The translations under genes and the position numbers were made by a program. From JAFHCF01 sp048497495 (GTDB lineage Bacteria > Pseudomonadota > Alphaproteobacteria > Rhizobiales > Ancalomicrobiaceae), in assembly GCA_048497495.1 (NCBI GenBank), contig JAFHCF010000099.1, positions 1 through 23,453 of the forward strand: DNA of 23,453 bases, written 5' to 3'. This document shows, one piece after another, positions 15,192-23,441 of this stretch; the first letter of the stretch is position 1; each line of letters opens with the position of its first letter. A model generated the notes under the pieces. It saw only the letters and a list, made by a program, of their open reading frames with translations, was not told the origin of the DNA and ran no database searches.

Positions 15192-16364
15192 ATGTTCGAA
15201 ACCCTCGCCGCGCAGCCCGCCGATGCCCTCCTCGCCCTGATCGCCCTCCATCGCGACGACCCGCGCTCCGGCAAGCTCGACCTCGGCGTCGGCGTCTACC
15301 GCGACGAAACCGGCGCGACCCCGATCATGAAGGCGGTGAAGCAGGCCGAGGAGATCCTGCTCGCCACCCGGACGACCAAGTCCTATCTCGGCCCCGAGGG
15401 CGACCTCACCTATGTCGACCTCCTGAAGCCGATCGTCTTCGGCACCGATCCCGGTCCCCGCCTCGCCGGCATTCAGACACCGGGCGGCACCGGCGCGCTG
15501 CGTCTCGCCGCCGAACTGATCGCCGCCGCGCGGCCCGGCGCCCGCGTCCTCGTCGGCACCCCGACCTGGCCCAACCACGCGCCGATCCTCGAGGAGGCGG
15601 GGCTGACGCTCGTCGCCCATCCCTTCTTCGACGTCGCCACCCAGACCCTCGACTTCGCCGCCCTGAAGGCCGCCGTCGCGGAGGCCGGCGAAGGCGACGT
15701 GGTGCTGCTGCACGGTTGCTGCCACAACCCGGCCGGCGCCGACCTCTCGCCGACGCAATGGGACGAGATCGCCGACCTCGTCGCCGAACGCGGCGTCCTG
15801 CCCCTCGTCGACCTCGCCTATCAGGGGCTCGGACAGGGCCTCGACGCCGATGCCTACGGGGCCCGCCGGATGATCGAGACCCAGCCCGAGGTGCTGGTCG
15901 CCTATTCCTGCGACAAGAACTTCGGCCTCTATCGCGAGCGTGTCGGCGCCCTCTACGCCCTCGCCCGCGACCCGGCTGCCGCCGCCGCGCTCGTCACCAA
16001 CATGGCCTATTACGGCCGCGTCGCCTGGTCGATGCCGCCCGACCACGGCGCCGCGATCGTCCGCACCATCCTGGAGAGCCCGGAGCTGACGGCGATCTGG
16101 CGCGCCGAACTCGACCACATGGGCGCCCGCGTCCGCGCCGTGCGCCAGGCGCTGGCTCGCGCCGACCAGCGTCTCGCCTTCCTCGCCCGCCAGCAGGGCA
16201 TGTTCTCCACCCTGCCGCTCGATCGCGACCAGATCGGCCGGCTGCGCGCCGAGCACGCGGTCTACATGGCCGGTTCCGGCCGCATCAACATCGCCGGCCT
16301 CCAGGTCGCCGAGGTCCCCGCCTTCGTCGCGGCGCTCGCCGCCGTCGGCTATCCCGCCGACTGA
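15192..16364 (+). CDS. Aromatic/aspartate-type aminotransferase
   Basis: A 390-residue PLP enzyme of the class I (AspC/TyrB) group, which swaps an amino group between an amino acid and 2-oxoglutarate or oxaloacetate. The N-terminal LDLGVGVYRDETGATPIM and GYPxD-like end match the Ib-type TyrB/AspC branch. The Schiff-base lysine is K242 (SCDKNFGLY), the NPAG element follows HGCCHN, and the carboxylate arginine is R364 (SGRINIAG). Upstream Lrp-type gene and a downstream thiamine-diphosphate enzyme suggest an amino-acid catabolic role, perhaps on aromatic substrates, but AspC and TyrB are hard to tell apart by eye. The ribosome site is weak (GTGAGA about 5-6 nt before ATG). Confidence 0.88.
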   Translation: MFETLAAQPADALLALIALHRDDPRSGKLDLGVGVYRDETGATPIMKAVKQAEEILLATRTTKSYLGPEGDLTYVDLLKPIVFGTDPGPRLAGIQTPGGTGALRLAAELIAAARPGARVLVGTPTWPNHAPILEEAGLTLVAHPFFDVATQTLDFAALKAAVAEAGEGDVVLLHGCCHNPAGADLSPTQWDEIADLVAERGVLPLVDLAYQGLGQGLDADAYGARRMIETQPEVLVAYSCDKNFGLYRERVGALYALARDPAAAAALVTNMAYYGRVAWSMPPDHGAAIVRTILESPELTAIWRAELDHMGARVRAVRQALARADQRLAFLARQQGMFSTLPLDRDQIGRLRAEHAVYMAGSGRINIAGLQVAEVPAFVAALAAVGYPAD

Positions 16365-16418
16365 CGGGACCGACAGCCTCCGCCGACCTCCCTCGCCGTC
16401 TTCACGGAAGGATGATCC

Positions 16419-18086
16419 ATGTCCGAAGCTCCCGCGCTCATGACCGGCGGCCGCGCCATCGTCGAGGCCCTCATCGCCAACGGCATCACCCGCCTCTACG
16501 GCCTGCCCGGCGCCCAGATGTATCCGCTGTTCGACGCCCTCGCGTCGCGCGCCGACCGGATCCGCACCTTCTCCGCCCGGCATGAACAGGCCTGCGGCTG
16601 GATGGCCTTCGGCGAGGCGCGCTCGACCGGACGACCGGCGGTCTATTCGGTGGTTCCCGGCCCCGGTGTCCTCAACACCACCGCCGCGCTGGCCACCGCG
16701 CTCGGCGCCTGCGCCCCGGTCCTCTGCCTCACCGGACAGGTGCCCTCCGCCTTCCTCGGCAAGGGCCGCGGCCATCTCCACGAGATCCCCGACCAACTCG
16801 GCGTCTTGGCGCGCCTGACCAAATGGGCGGCACGGATCGAGCGGGTCGAGGACGTCGCCGACGTGATCGACGAGGCCTTCGCCCGCATGTGTTCCGGCCG
16901 CCCCGGACCGGTGGCGATCGAGATGGCCTGGGACGTCATGGCCTCGAAGGCGGAGGTCGGCCCCTTCGCCGCCGCGCTCCTCCCGCCGCCGGCCGAACCC
17001 GATCCGGCCGAGATCGCCGCCGCCGCCCGCCTGCTTCTCACCGCCAGGCGGCCGATGATCATGACCGGCTCCGGCGCCCGGCATGCGAGCGCCGCCGTCC
17101 GCGAATTGGCGGAGGAACTCGACGCTCCCGTGGCCGCCTTCCGCGGCGGGCGCGGCATCTTCGCCGAGACCGAGGATCTCGGCATCTCGTCCACCACCGC
17201 CCACCGCCTGTGGCCCGAGACCGACGCGGTGATCGGCATCGGCACCCGGCTCGAGCTGCCGACCATGCGCTGGACCGGCATGATGACGCTGATCGACCGG
17301 CCCGAGGCGCCGCCCCACGTGATCCGCATCGACGTCGACGCGGACGAGATGAAACGCCTGGTGCCCCATGCCGGCATCGTCGCCGACGCCGAGACCGGCA
17401 CCCGCGCCCTGACCGCCGCGATCCGCGCCCTGCGTGGCACGCGCCCCGCCGGCGAGGGAGCCAAGATCCGCGCCGGGATCGCCGAGGCCAAGGCCGTCAC
17501 CCGCGCCGCGATCGAGGTCGTCCAGCCGCAGCTCGCCTATCTCGACGTCATCCGAAGGGTGCTGCCCGACGACGGGTTCTTCGTCGGCGAACTATGCCAG
17601 GTCGGCTTCGCCTCCTATTTCGGCTTCGACGTCCGTCGGCCCTACACCTATGTCTCCGAGGGCTATCAGGGCACGCTCGGCTACGGCTTCCCCGCAGCCC
17701 TCGGGGTCAAGGCGGCGAACCCCGGCCGCCGGGTCCTGTCTGTCACCGGCGATGGCGGCTTCATGTTCGCCGTCCAGGAACTGGCGACCGCCGCGCAGGA
17801 GCGGCTGGCCGTCGTCGTCCTGCTCTTCGACAACGCGGCTTATGGCAACGTCCGTCGCGACCAGAAGACCCTGTTCGACGGCCGGGTCATCGGCTCCGAC
17901 CTCGTCAATCCCGATTTTCTCGCGCTCGCCGCCGCCTTCGGCGTCGAGGCCCACTCGGTCGCCTCGCCCGAGGAGCTCGAACCGGTCCTGGCCGAGGCGC
18001 TCGACGCCGACCGCCCGGTCCTCGTCCATGTCCGCGTGCCACCCGACGGCGAGACCGCGCCCTGGCCCTTCATTCACCCGAAGTGA
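16419..18086 (+). CDS. Thiamine-diphosphate-dependent enzyme, ALS-like
   Basis: A 555-residue enzyme with the three-domain plan of acetolactate synthase, benzoylformate decarboxylase and indole/phenylpyruvate decarboxylase. The PYR-domain glutamate is E56 in ARHEQ, and the TPP motif has GDG at 444-446 with N472 in FDNAAYGN. The middle domain (about 195-335) is the DHS-like domain. Sequence features such as PGPGVLNT and the GYGFPAALG segment are seen in the large ALS-like family. The start has GGAAGGA 6 nt upstream and lies 54 bp after the aminotransferase. The substrate cannot be read from sequence. A 2-oxo acid made by the aminotransferase is a natural guess. Confidence 0.85.
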   Translation: MSEAPALMTGGRAIVEALIANGITRLYGLPGAQMYPLFDALASRADRIRTFSARHEQACGWMAFGEARSTGRPAVYSVVPGPGVLNTTAALATALGACAPVLCLTGQVPSAFLGKGRGHLHEIPDQLGVLARLTKWAARIERVEDVADVIDEAFARMCSGRPGPVAIEMAWDVMASKAEVGPFAAALLPPPAEPDPAEIAAAARLLLTARRPMIMTGSGARHASAAVRELAEELDAPVAAFRGGRGIFAETEDLGISSTTAHRLWPETDAVIGIGTRLELPTMRWTGMMTLIDRPEAPPHVIRIDVDADEMKRLVPHAGIVADAETGTRALTAAIRALRGTRPAGEGAKIRAGIAEAKAVTRAAIEVVQPQLAYLDVIRRVLPDDGFFVGELCQVGFASYFGFDVRRPYTYVSEGYQGTLGYGFPAALGVKAANPGRRVLSVTGDGGFMFAVQELATAAQERLAVVVLLFDNAAYGNVRRDQKTLFDGRVIGSDLVNPDFLALAAAFGVEAHSVASPEELEPVLAEALDADRPVLVHVRVPPDGETAPWPFIHPK

Positions 18087-18176
18087 GGTGAGCGACCGGA
18101 CGGACCGGCGATCCCGATCAATGCGGGAGGCCCGTCGGCGGTCTAGGATGGCCATGGTCAGATCAGGGAGGTCGCC

Positions 18177-18608
18177 ATGATCGAGCTCACCCGCCGCGCC
18201 GTCCTCGCCGCAGGCCTGTTCCTGCCCTTCACCGCGCGCGCCGCCGAACCGCCGCGAGGCTCGCCGCTGCGTCAGGCGGTTCTCGATGCCCTGCGCCCAC
18301 GGGTCGAGCGCGACATCGGCCCGCCGGTGCAGTTCATGATCGAGCGCATCAACGTCGAAGGATCCTGGGCCTTCGTCTCCGCCACCCCGCAACGGCTGAA
18401 CGGCGCTCCCGTCGACTGGTCGCGGACCCGCTTCGCCCGCGACTTCGCCGCCGACGCCATGAGCGATTCGCTCCTGGCGCTGTTGCGCAACGAGGGCGGA
18501 GCCTGGCGGGTGAAGGAATACGCCCTGGGGCCTACCGATGTGGCCTGGATCGAGTGGATCGCGAAGTATCGCCTGTCCGAGCGCTTCTTCATGGAAGGGG
18601 CGCGGTGA
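18177..18608 (+). CDS. Exported protein of unknown function
   Basis: A 143-residue protein with an N-terminal signal (about residues 1-22, RRAVLAAGLFLPFTARAAEP), with arginines at 6-7 that could suit Tat or Sec. The mature part has a conserved-looking alpha/beta core with strongly patterned ends, GGAWRVKEYALGPTDVAW and WIAKYRLSERFF. I do not recognise a family with known function; no cysteine or histidine ligand pattern is obvious. GGGAGG at 18166-18171 supports the start. It follows the TPP enzyme by 90 bp and stops just before a hairpin terminator. Confidence 0.75.
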   Translation: MIELTRRAVLAAGLFLPFTARAAEPPRGSPLRQAVLDALRPRVERDIGPPVQFMIERINVEGSWAFVSATPQRLNGAPVDWSRTRFARDFAADAMSDSLLALLRNEGGAWRVKEYALGPTDVAWIEWIAKYRLSERFFMEGAR

Positions 18609-18624
18609 GCGTCGAAACGCAAAA

Positions 18625-18655
18625 GGGCGCGGGAACCGCCGACGGTCCCGCGCCC
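18625..18655. terminator. Intrinsic terminator between convergent genes
   Basis: GGGCGCGGGA (18625-18634) pairs perfectly with TCCCGCGCCC (18646-18655), and three more pairs follow inside a single bulge with a CCGA loop. On the minus strand the stem is followed by TTTT then GCGTTT, a good T-run, so it should stop the cytochrome b561 transcript. On the plus strand it follows the exported-protein gene by 16 bp but has only CTTCC after the stem, so it may serve weakly there. Confidence 0.85.
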
Positions 18656-18672
18656 CTTCCGTGCCGACGGCT

Positions 18673-19368
18673 TCACTTCTTCAGAAGTCCCGGCTGATCT
18701 TCCTCGAGATAGGCGGTCTCGGCCGGCGTGAGTTCGATCATCTCGTAGCCGGTGACCATCGTCTTGACGTAGTGGGTCACCGTCTTGCCGGTCGTCGTCA
18801 TGTAGACGTGGATGACCACGAAGGTGATCATCAGGAAGGCGGCGGCGGTGTGGATGAAGGCGACCGCCGGCAGGCCGATGGTCCCGACCGCCCAATGCGC
18901 CCACAGGGGATAGGTCAGATAGACGATCCCCGAGGACCACAACGCCGGCCCGATCATCACCATGAACGACAGATACGCCAGCGACTGCAGCGCATTCTGC
19001 TTGCGCTTCAGGCTCTTCGTGTAGGGATGGGGGGCGCCGGTCAGGATGCCCCAGGCATAGAAGCGGATCACCGCGGGCAGACTGGCGAGCTGCGGCAGGT
19101 ACTGTTTCCACTGGCCGGTGGTGAAGTGCCAGAAGGTGGTCAGGATCCACAGGGCGATCAGCGTCAGGGCGGCGACGGTGTGGATGTTCACCGCCGTCTT
19201 GAAATCGATGAGACCATGGGTGCCGTGAAGGCCGAAGCCGGAGAAGGTCAGCACGAAGATCAGGACCGCCTGCGACCAATGCCAGAAGCGTTCGTAGCGG
19301 GAGTAGATCATCACCGCGCGTTTCGGCGGATGGGCGGTGATCTGCGGGGCGATGGTGGAGTCGCTCAT
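18673..19368 (-). CDS. Cytochrome b561-type membrane subunit
   Basis: A 231-residue cytochrome b with four or five membrane helices and the His pattern of the b561/HydC-FdnI family: H30 (RFWHW), H63 and H81 in the first half, H173 and H187 in the last helix pair. It would hold two haems b and exchange electrons with quinone. The ATG overlaps the stop of the octahaem gene (ATGA), so it is translationally coupled. Its likely job is to take electrons from quinol and hand them to the octahaem cytochrome outside. The gene ends 18 bp before a terminator. Confidence 0.88.
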   Translation of the reverse strand: MSDSTIAPQITAHPPKRAVMIYSRYERFWHWSQAVLIFVLTFSGFGLHGTHGLIDFKTAVNIHTVAALTLIALWILTTFWHFTTGQWKQYLPQLASLPAVIRFYAWGILTGAPHPYTKSLKRKQNALQSLAYLSFMVMIGPALWSSGIVYLTYPLWAHWAVGTIGLPAVAFIHTAAAFLMITFVVIHVYMTTTGKTVTHYVKTMVTGYEMIELTPAETAYLEEDQPGLLKK

Positions 19369-21002
19369 CAGTGGGCTCCCTTCGTCTTCTTGCGCATCAC
19401 GAACCGTGCGCCGGCGTGGAGGCCGATACCGAGGACGGTGGCGGCGAAGGCGGCGTAGCCGATGAGGTCGAGCCAACGGAAGTTGTCGCGACCCGGCAGG
19501 TAGACGCCGGTGATTCCAGCCAGCCGGCTGTCATGGGAATGGCACTCGGCGCAGGGCACGGCCTTGTCCTTGGGCGCCACCATGTGGGTGATCGGCCAGT
19601 ACATCCGCGTTTCGATGAAGCCGATCTTGCCACTCCACGGAAGACCCGCGTATTCCATGCCGAACTTGATCGCCTTCGGGTAGTCGAAGTTGGTCCAGAA
19701 GGCGCTGTCGTCATTGCCGAAGACATGGTTGACCACCAGCGTCTTCAGTTCCGGATCATAGGGCTGCTTGCCCTTCATCTCCTTGAACGGCCAGATTCGG
19801 GCGGTCGGATCGGCGGCATCGCCGTGCAACTTGTTGAGGGTGAGGATGCCGCTGTCGTCGATCTTGTCGCCGATGTTGGTCTGGTCGATGACGCCGTTGT
19901 ACCACTTGTAGGTCGGCCGGACGTTCTCGCCATAGGTGAAGTCGCCCTTCTCCGCCGAGTAGCTCAGGTGGCCGTGGTCGTCCTTGATGAAGATGGGCTT
20001 GCCGTCGGCATCCTTCTTACCCGCCGTGGACCAGTCCCACATCGTCTTGGTGGCGATGCCGCCGCGCGCGAAGGCCGGGATGTGACAGGTCTGGCAGGCG
20101 ACGCGATCGGTGTGATCGTTGAGCTTCGACGCCTTGTGCGGCTCGTTGCCGTGGCAGGATTCGCAAGTGGCGCGGTCGTGATCGTCCTTCGGCAGGTCCT
20201 TGCCGTGGGTGTCGATCGCCCGTGTGGCGTAACGCGATCCCGAGGGTATGTGGGCGTTGAACGTGTGACAGGCGGAGCAGGACATGTTCTGTCCGTCGAC
20301 ACCCATGTGGACGTCGAGCTCCTTGGTCGGCTTGATCAGCGAGGTATCGAGATCGCCGTGCTTGACCGCGTCGCCGCCACCGCCGTTGAAGTGACAGGCA
20401 CCGCAGTTCTCCCGGCCGGGCGCGCCGACCGAGGCGGCGACCTTGGCGAGATCCGGCGGCGGAACCATCTTGTCGCCGACCTTGCGCGGCGTATAGGCGG
20501 GATGACCGGCGTCGGTCGGCACCTTCTTGTAGGTGCCCGTCTTGTCGTGGCAGGCGAGACAATCGACGTTCGAGGGTTCGTCGGGCGGCGGTTGGCGCGC
20601 GTCGGTCCAGCCGTAGCCGGCGTGGCACGAGGTGCAACGCGGTTCGTTCGACAGCGGCGAGCCGCAGAACGAGTTCGCCGTCCGTGTCTTGCCGACACGC
20701 TGCCCGGTCTTCGGATTGGTGAAATCCCACTTCCAGTGAATCGACGTCATCACCTGATGAGCGGCCTCGGTATGGCAGGTCAGGCAGGCCTTGGTGACCT
20801 CGGGGCCGGAGGCGAACGGGCCCTTCAGCGCCGGGAACTTCGAATGATCGGCCGTGCTGCTCTTCACGGCCCCGGGCGTCAACGCCGCCGGCAGGGCCGA
20901 CCGCGCCGACGACTGCCCGGCCACGTCCTCGGCCGATGCCGGCGCGCTCCACAGGAGCGCCATCGCCAGAAATGCCCACCAGATTCCGCGAGATCGACGC
21001 AT
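19368..21002 (-). CDS. Octahaem cytochrome c, tetrathionate-reductase family
   Basis: A 544-residue exported multihaem protein with eight CXXCH motifs: CLTCH (73-77), CTSCH (123-127), CLACH (148-152), then CGACH, CSACH, CESCH, CQTCH and CAECH (484-488). A Sec signal covers about 1-24 (ending P-A-S-A). A C-terminal helix (about 513-535) with a KKTKGAH tail anchors it in the membrane. The count and pattern fit the OTR (octahaem tetrathionate reductase) family, whose Shewanella member reduces tetrathionate, nitrite and hydroxylamine in vitro. Family knowledge says the catalytic haem has a lysine ligand; K154, K159 and K160 in DKTGTYKK are candidates. The start has GGGGAGAG about 7 nt upstream. 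The physiological substrate is unknown. Confidence 0.9.
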   Translation of the reverse strand: MRRSRGIWWAFLAMALLWSAPASAEDVAGQSSARSALPAALTPGAVKSSTADHSKFPALKGPFASGPEVTKACLTCHTEAAHQVMTSIHWKWDFTNPKTGQRVGKTRTANSFCGSPLSNEPRCTSCHAGYGWTDARQPPPDEPSNVDCLACHDKTGTYKKVPTDAGHPAYTPRKVGDKMVPPPDLAKVAASVGAPGRENCGACHFNGGGGDAVKHGDLDTSLIKPTKELDVHMGVDGQNMSCSACHTFNAHIPSGSRYATRAIDTHGKDLPKDDHDRATCESCHGNEPHKASKLNDHTDRVACQTCHIPAFARGGIATKTMWDWSTAGKKDADGKPIFIKDDHGHLSYSAEKGDFTYGENVRPTYKWYNGVIDQTNIGDKIDDSGILTLNKLHGDAADPTARIWPFKEMKGKQPYDPELKTLVVNHVFGNDDSAFWTNFDYPKAIKFGMEYAGLPWSGKIGFIETRMYWPITHMVAPKDKAVPCAECHSHDSRLAGITGVYLPGRDNFRWLDLIGYAAFAATVLGIGLHAGARFVMRKKTKGAH

Positions 21003-21314
21003 CCCGTTCTCTCCCCGATCACGTCGACCTTGCGCCGCGCCGGCGTGGTCGAACTGAAATTACATTTCGAGTATATATTTTATATCGAATAGATGTTTTC
21101 CGCCCGCCGCCGACATGCGACGGATCGTCACTCGACTTCGGTCGAAAGTCGCCGCCGCGCCGCGGCCGGTCGGAGCGCGGCGAAAAGGCCTTTGAATCTG
21201 CTGAATAAAATTAAAGTGATCTGAAATTTCGAAAAGCTCGATGTCGAATCGCATCGGCGTCGCGACACCGATCGTCGCGGCCGTTTCATTCTTGGTCGTG
21301 GACGAAGGACGGCG
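21003..21314. other. AT-rich intergenic promoter region
   Basis: This gap of 312 bp is the only clearly AT-rich place in the window. Two AT-rich patches (about 21053-21100 and 21183-21240) flank a GC-rich core. The first has TTCGA (21066-21070) and TCGAA (21085-21089) around a TATATATTTTATA core. The second has TTTCGAAA (21227-21234) and the 10-bp palindrome AAAGGCCTTT (21184-21193). CTGAAAT...TTTCGA occurs in both. Probably the promoter and regulator sites for the octahaem operon on the minus strand. No convincing gene is present. Confidence 0.6.
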
Positions 21315-22538
21315 TCAGGCGCCGCGCGCCCGGGCCGGCAGATCGAAGGCCGGATCGGCGATCTCTTCCGGCGACACGCTCACGCCCCGGTCGAGAAGGC
21401 GCCGCGCCGCCATGTGGTCCTGGGGGCGATTGACGCTGTCGACGGCGACGAGGGCGCCGCCGCGCCAATAGAAGATCGAGAAGGCCCCCTCCTCGATCGA
21501 GCCGCGTGTCACGGCGCGGTCATGACCGGCCGAGAGCCCGACCATCTGGAGTTTGACGTCGTATTGATCGGACCAGAACCACGGTGTCGCGGTGAAAGAC
21601 CGCTCCTTGCCCATCAGGGCGGCGGCCCCCGACTTCGCCTGTTCCACCGCGTTCTGCACCGATTCCAGCCGGCGCAACGATCCGTCGGCCAAGCGTTGGG
21701 CGGTGCAGTCGCCGATCGCGACGATCGCCGGGTCGGAGGTTCTCGAACAGTCGTCGACGACGATGCCGCGATCGCAGGCGAGCCCGGCTTCGCGGGCGAG
21801 GTCGTCCTCGGCGACGACGCCGACCCCGACCACCACCAGATCGGCGGCGATCGGACCGAGCGAGGTGTCGACGCCGGTGACCCGTCCGCCCTCGCCGAGG
21901 AAACCGGTGACCCCGACGCCGAGAAGGGTCTCGACCCCATGGCGCCGATGCAGATCGGAATAGAAGGTCGAGATCGGCTCGGAGACGGCGCGCGCCATCA
22001 GCCGGGGCGCCGCCTCGATCACCACGGCTTGCGCCCCGGCGTGGCGTGCCGAGGCCGCCAGCTCGAGCCCGATGAAACCGCCGCCGACCACCGCCATCCG
22101 GCGGGTGGCGGGAAGCCGCGCCGCGATCGCCTCGGCGTCGTCGAGCGAGCGCAGCACCAGGATGCCGTCGAGATCGGCGCCGGGAAGCGGCAGCCGACGC
22201 GCCCGCGCGCCCGTGGCGAGCCCGAGGCCGGCATAGGCCTCGCGCCGACCGTCGGACAGCACGACCTCTCGCGCCGCTCGATCGATCGCCACCACCCGCG
22301 TGCCGGTGACGAGATCGATGCCCTTCTTGACGAAGAACTCTGGCCCGCGAATGACCAGATGGTCGCGGCTGGTCTCACCGGAGAGCAGATGCTTGGAGAG
22401 CGGCGGGCGATGGTAGGGGGCATGAGCCTCCTCGCCGTAGAGGCGGATCGGCCCGGTCCAGCCCTCGGCGCGCAGCGCCTCGGCGAGTTGCAGGCCGCCC
22501 TGGCCGGCCCCGACCACCACCATCGCCCGTTCGGTCAC
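21315..22538 (-). CDS. FAD-dependent ferredoxin reductase
   Basis: A 407-residue FAD/NAD(P)-binding oxidoreductase of the putidaredoxin/rubredoxin reductase type. It has the N-terminal FAD fingerprint GAGQGG (10-15), a second Rossmann motif VVGGGFIGLELA in the middle (NAD(P)H) and the FAD motif AIGDCTAQ near the C-terminus. It would pass electrons from NAD(P)H to the adjacent ferredoxin. The start is a GTG with GGAGG 7 nt upstream that overlaps the ferredoxin stop in GTGA, so I prefer it over the ATG five codons later. No oxygenase or P450 is in the window, so the final acceptor is unknown. Confidence 0.9.
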   Translation of the reverse strand: MTERAMVVVGAGQGGLQLAEALRAEGWTGPIRLYGEEAHAPYHRPPLSKHLLSGETSRDHLVIRGPEFFVKKGIDLVTGTRVVAIDRAAREVVLSDGRREAYAGLGLATGARARRLPLPGADLDGILVLRSLDDAEAIAARLPATRRMAVVGGGFIGLELAASARHAGAQAVVIEAAPRLMARAVSEPISTFYSDLHRRHGVETLLGVGVTGFLGEGGRVTGVDTSLGPIAADLVVVGVGVVAEDDLAREAGLACDRGIVVDDCSRTSDPAIVAIGDCTAQRLADGSLRRLESVQNAVEQAKSGAAALMGKERSFTATPWFWSDQYDVKLQMVGLSAGHDRAVTRGSIEEGAFSIFYWRGGALVAVDSVNRPQDHMAARRLLDRGVSVSPEEIADPAFDLPARARGA

Positions 22539-22858
22539 GATTGCACCTCCGCGATACGGACGACCAGCCCCTCGAGCTCGGGCGTCACCTTGATCTGACA
22601 GGACAGACGGCTGTTGGGCCGCCGTTCGGCGACCACATGTTCGAGCATGGCGATCTCGCCCTCCCCGGCCGCCGGCACGGCGGCGGCGGCCTCACCCTCG
22701 ATGTAGCAGTGGCAGGTGGCGCAGGCGCAGGACCCGCCGCATTCCGCCTCGATGCCGTCGACGCCCTTCGACGTCGCCACCTGCATCAAGGACCAACCCT
22801 CCGTCGCGTCGATCGTCACGGCCTCGCCGGTCGGCTCGATGAAGACCACTTTCACCAT
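22535..22858 (-). CDS. [2Fe-2S] ferredoxin, adrenodoxin type
   Basis: A 107-residue ferredoxin with the cluster ligands C40, C46, C49 and C87 (motif ECGGSCACATCH), the C-x5-C-x2-C pattern of adrenodoxin/putidaredoxin-type proteins. I chose the ATG at 22858 because GAGGGGGA lies about 8 nt upstream on the minus strand and the protein then begins MVKVVFIEPTGE, normal for the family. It is followed directly by its reductase with a GTGA overlap. The two form an electron-transfer pair; an oxygenase or other acceptor must be elsewhere. Confidence 0.92.
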   Translation of the reverse strand: MVKVVFIEPTGEAVTIDATEGWSLMQVATSKGVDGIEAECGGSCACATCHCYIEGEAAAAVPAAGEGEIAMLEHVVAERRPNSRLSCQIKVTPELEGLVVRIAEVQS

Positions 22859-23155
22859 GCGTCCATTCCCCCTCGCGGGCTCCGCGCCCGTCGTTTCCTC
22901 GATATCGTCCGGCGCGGTCCATCGTCCGTCCACGCCGCTTCGGCCGCATCATCGACCCGGCCGCGATCCCCGTCCACATCCGTGATGGCCTTTTCCCCCG
23001 CGACCCCTGGGCGCGGGAGACGCTCGTCATCTCGGCATCAGGCGCATGCCTTCACGAGGTTTTTCCCGGCCCTCATGGCCGAGACCTCCGCGCGGGTCGA
23101 GATCGTGCGGGCGCCGTGGCGCCGGACCTGTCGCTCCGGCCCCTCCTCCCCGTCA

Positions 23156-23233
23156 TTGCCGGGCTCGACCCGGCAACCCGGCGACAGTCACCGAGCCGTC
23201 GGGTCCATGGGTTGCCGGGTCGGAGCCCGGCAA
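23156..23233. repeat. Paired TTGCCGGG...CCCGGCAA palindromes (REP-like)
   Basis: Two similar units lie in inverted order. The left is TTGCCGGG-CTCGA-CCCGGCAA (23156-23176) and the right is TTGCCGGG-TCGGAG-CCCGGCAA (23212-23233). Each is a perfect 8-bp-arm palindrome with a 5- or 6-bp spacer. The larger arms (TTGCCGGGCTCGACCCGGCA to 23179 and its complement from 23209) pair with one inserted base. Such units are common intergenic repeats in alphaproteobacteria. They could form one cruciform of about 80 bp or act as transcript ends. Confidence 0.7.
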
Positions 23234-23403
23234 AGAAGAGGGGAGAGGGTCTCGCCCATCACCGACGCCGTATCCGTCGCTCTCCCCGTCACCCGGTGAC
23301 GGATGACCAGAGCCTCCGTGCCACCGAGCGGAACGAAGCACCAGCGCCGAGGTCCCCATGGGTGAAGAGCCCGCAGGACCCTCGATCCCGCGTCCAGGAC
23401 CGC

Positions 23404-23441
23404 CGCGAGCGCCCCCGGACTCTCGCCCGGGGCCGCTCGCG
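23404..23441. other. Long GC hairpin near the window end
   Basis: CGCGAGCG (23404-23411) pairs with CGCTCGCG (23434-23441), then after one mismatch CCCCGG (23413-23418) pairs with CCGGGG (23427-23432) around an 8-nt loop. There is no T-run on either strand. It may belong to a gene beyond the window or be a repeat element. Confidence 0.45.

Noticed and set aside
14403..17369. 988-residue minus-strand frame
   Set aside because: It covers the aminotransferase and TPP genes in the opposite sense and is Gly/Arg/Ala/Asp-rich; only the part 14528-15016, in another reading, is a real Lrp-type gene.
21060..21254. 64-residue minus-strand frame in the AT-rich gap
   Set aside because: No ribosome site, no recognisable motif, and it spans the likely promoter of the octahaem operon.
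23046..23306. Short plus-strand gene at the window end
   Set aside because: It reads through the palindromic repeat pair and is Pro/Arg/Ser low-complexity sequence with no ribosome site.
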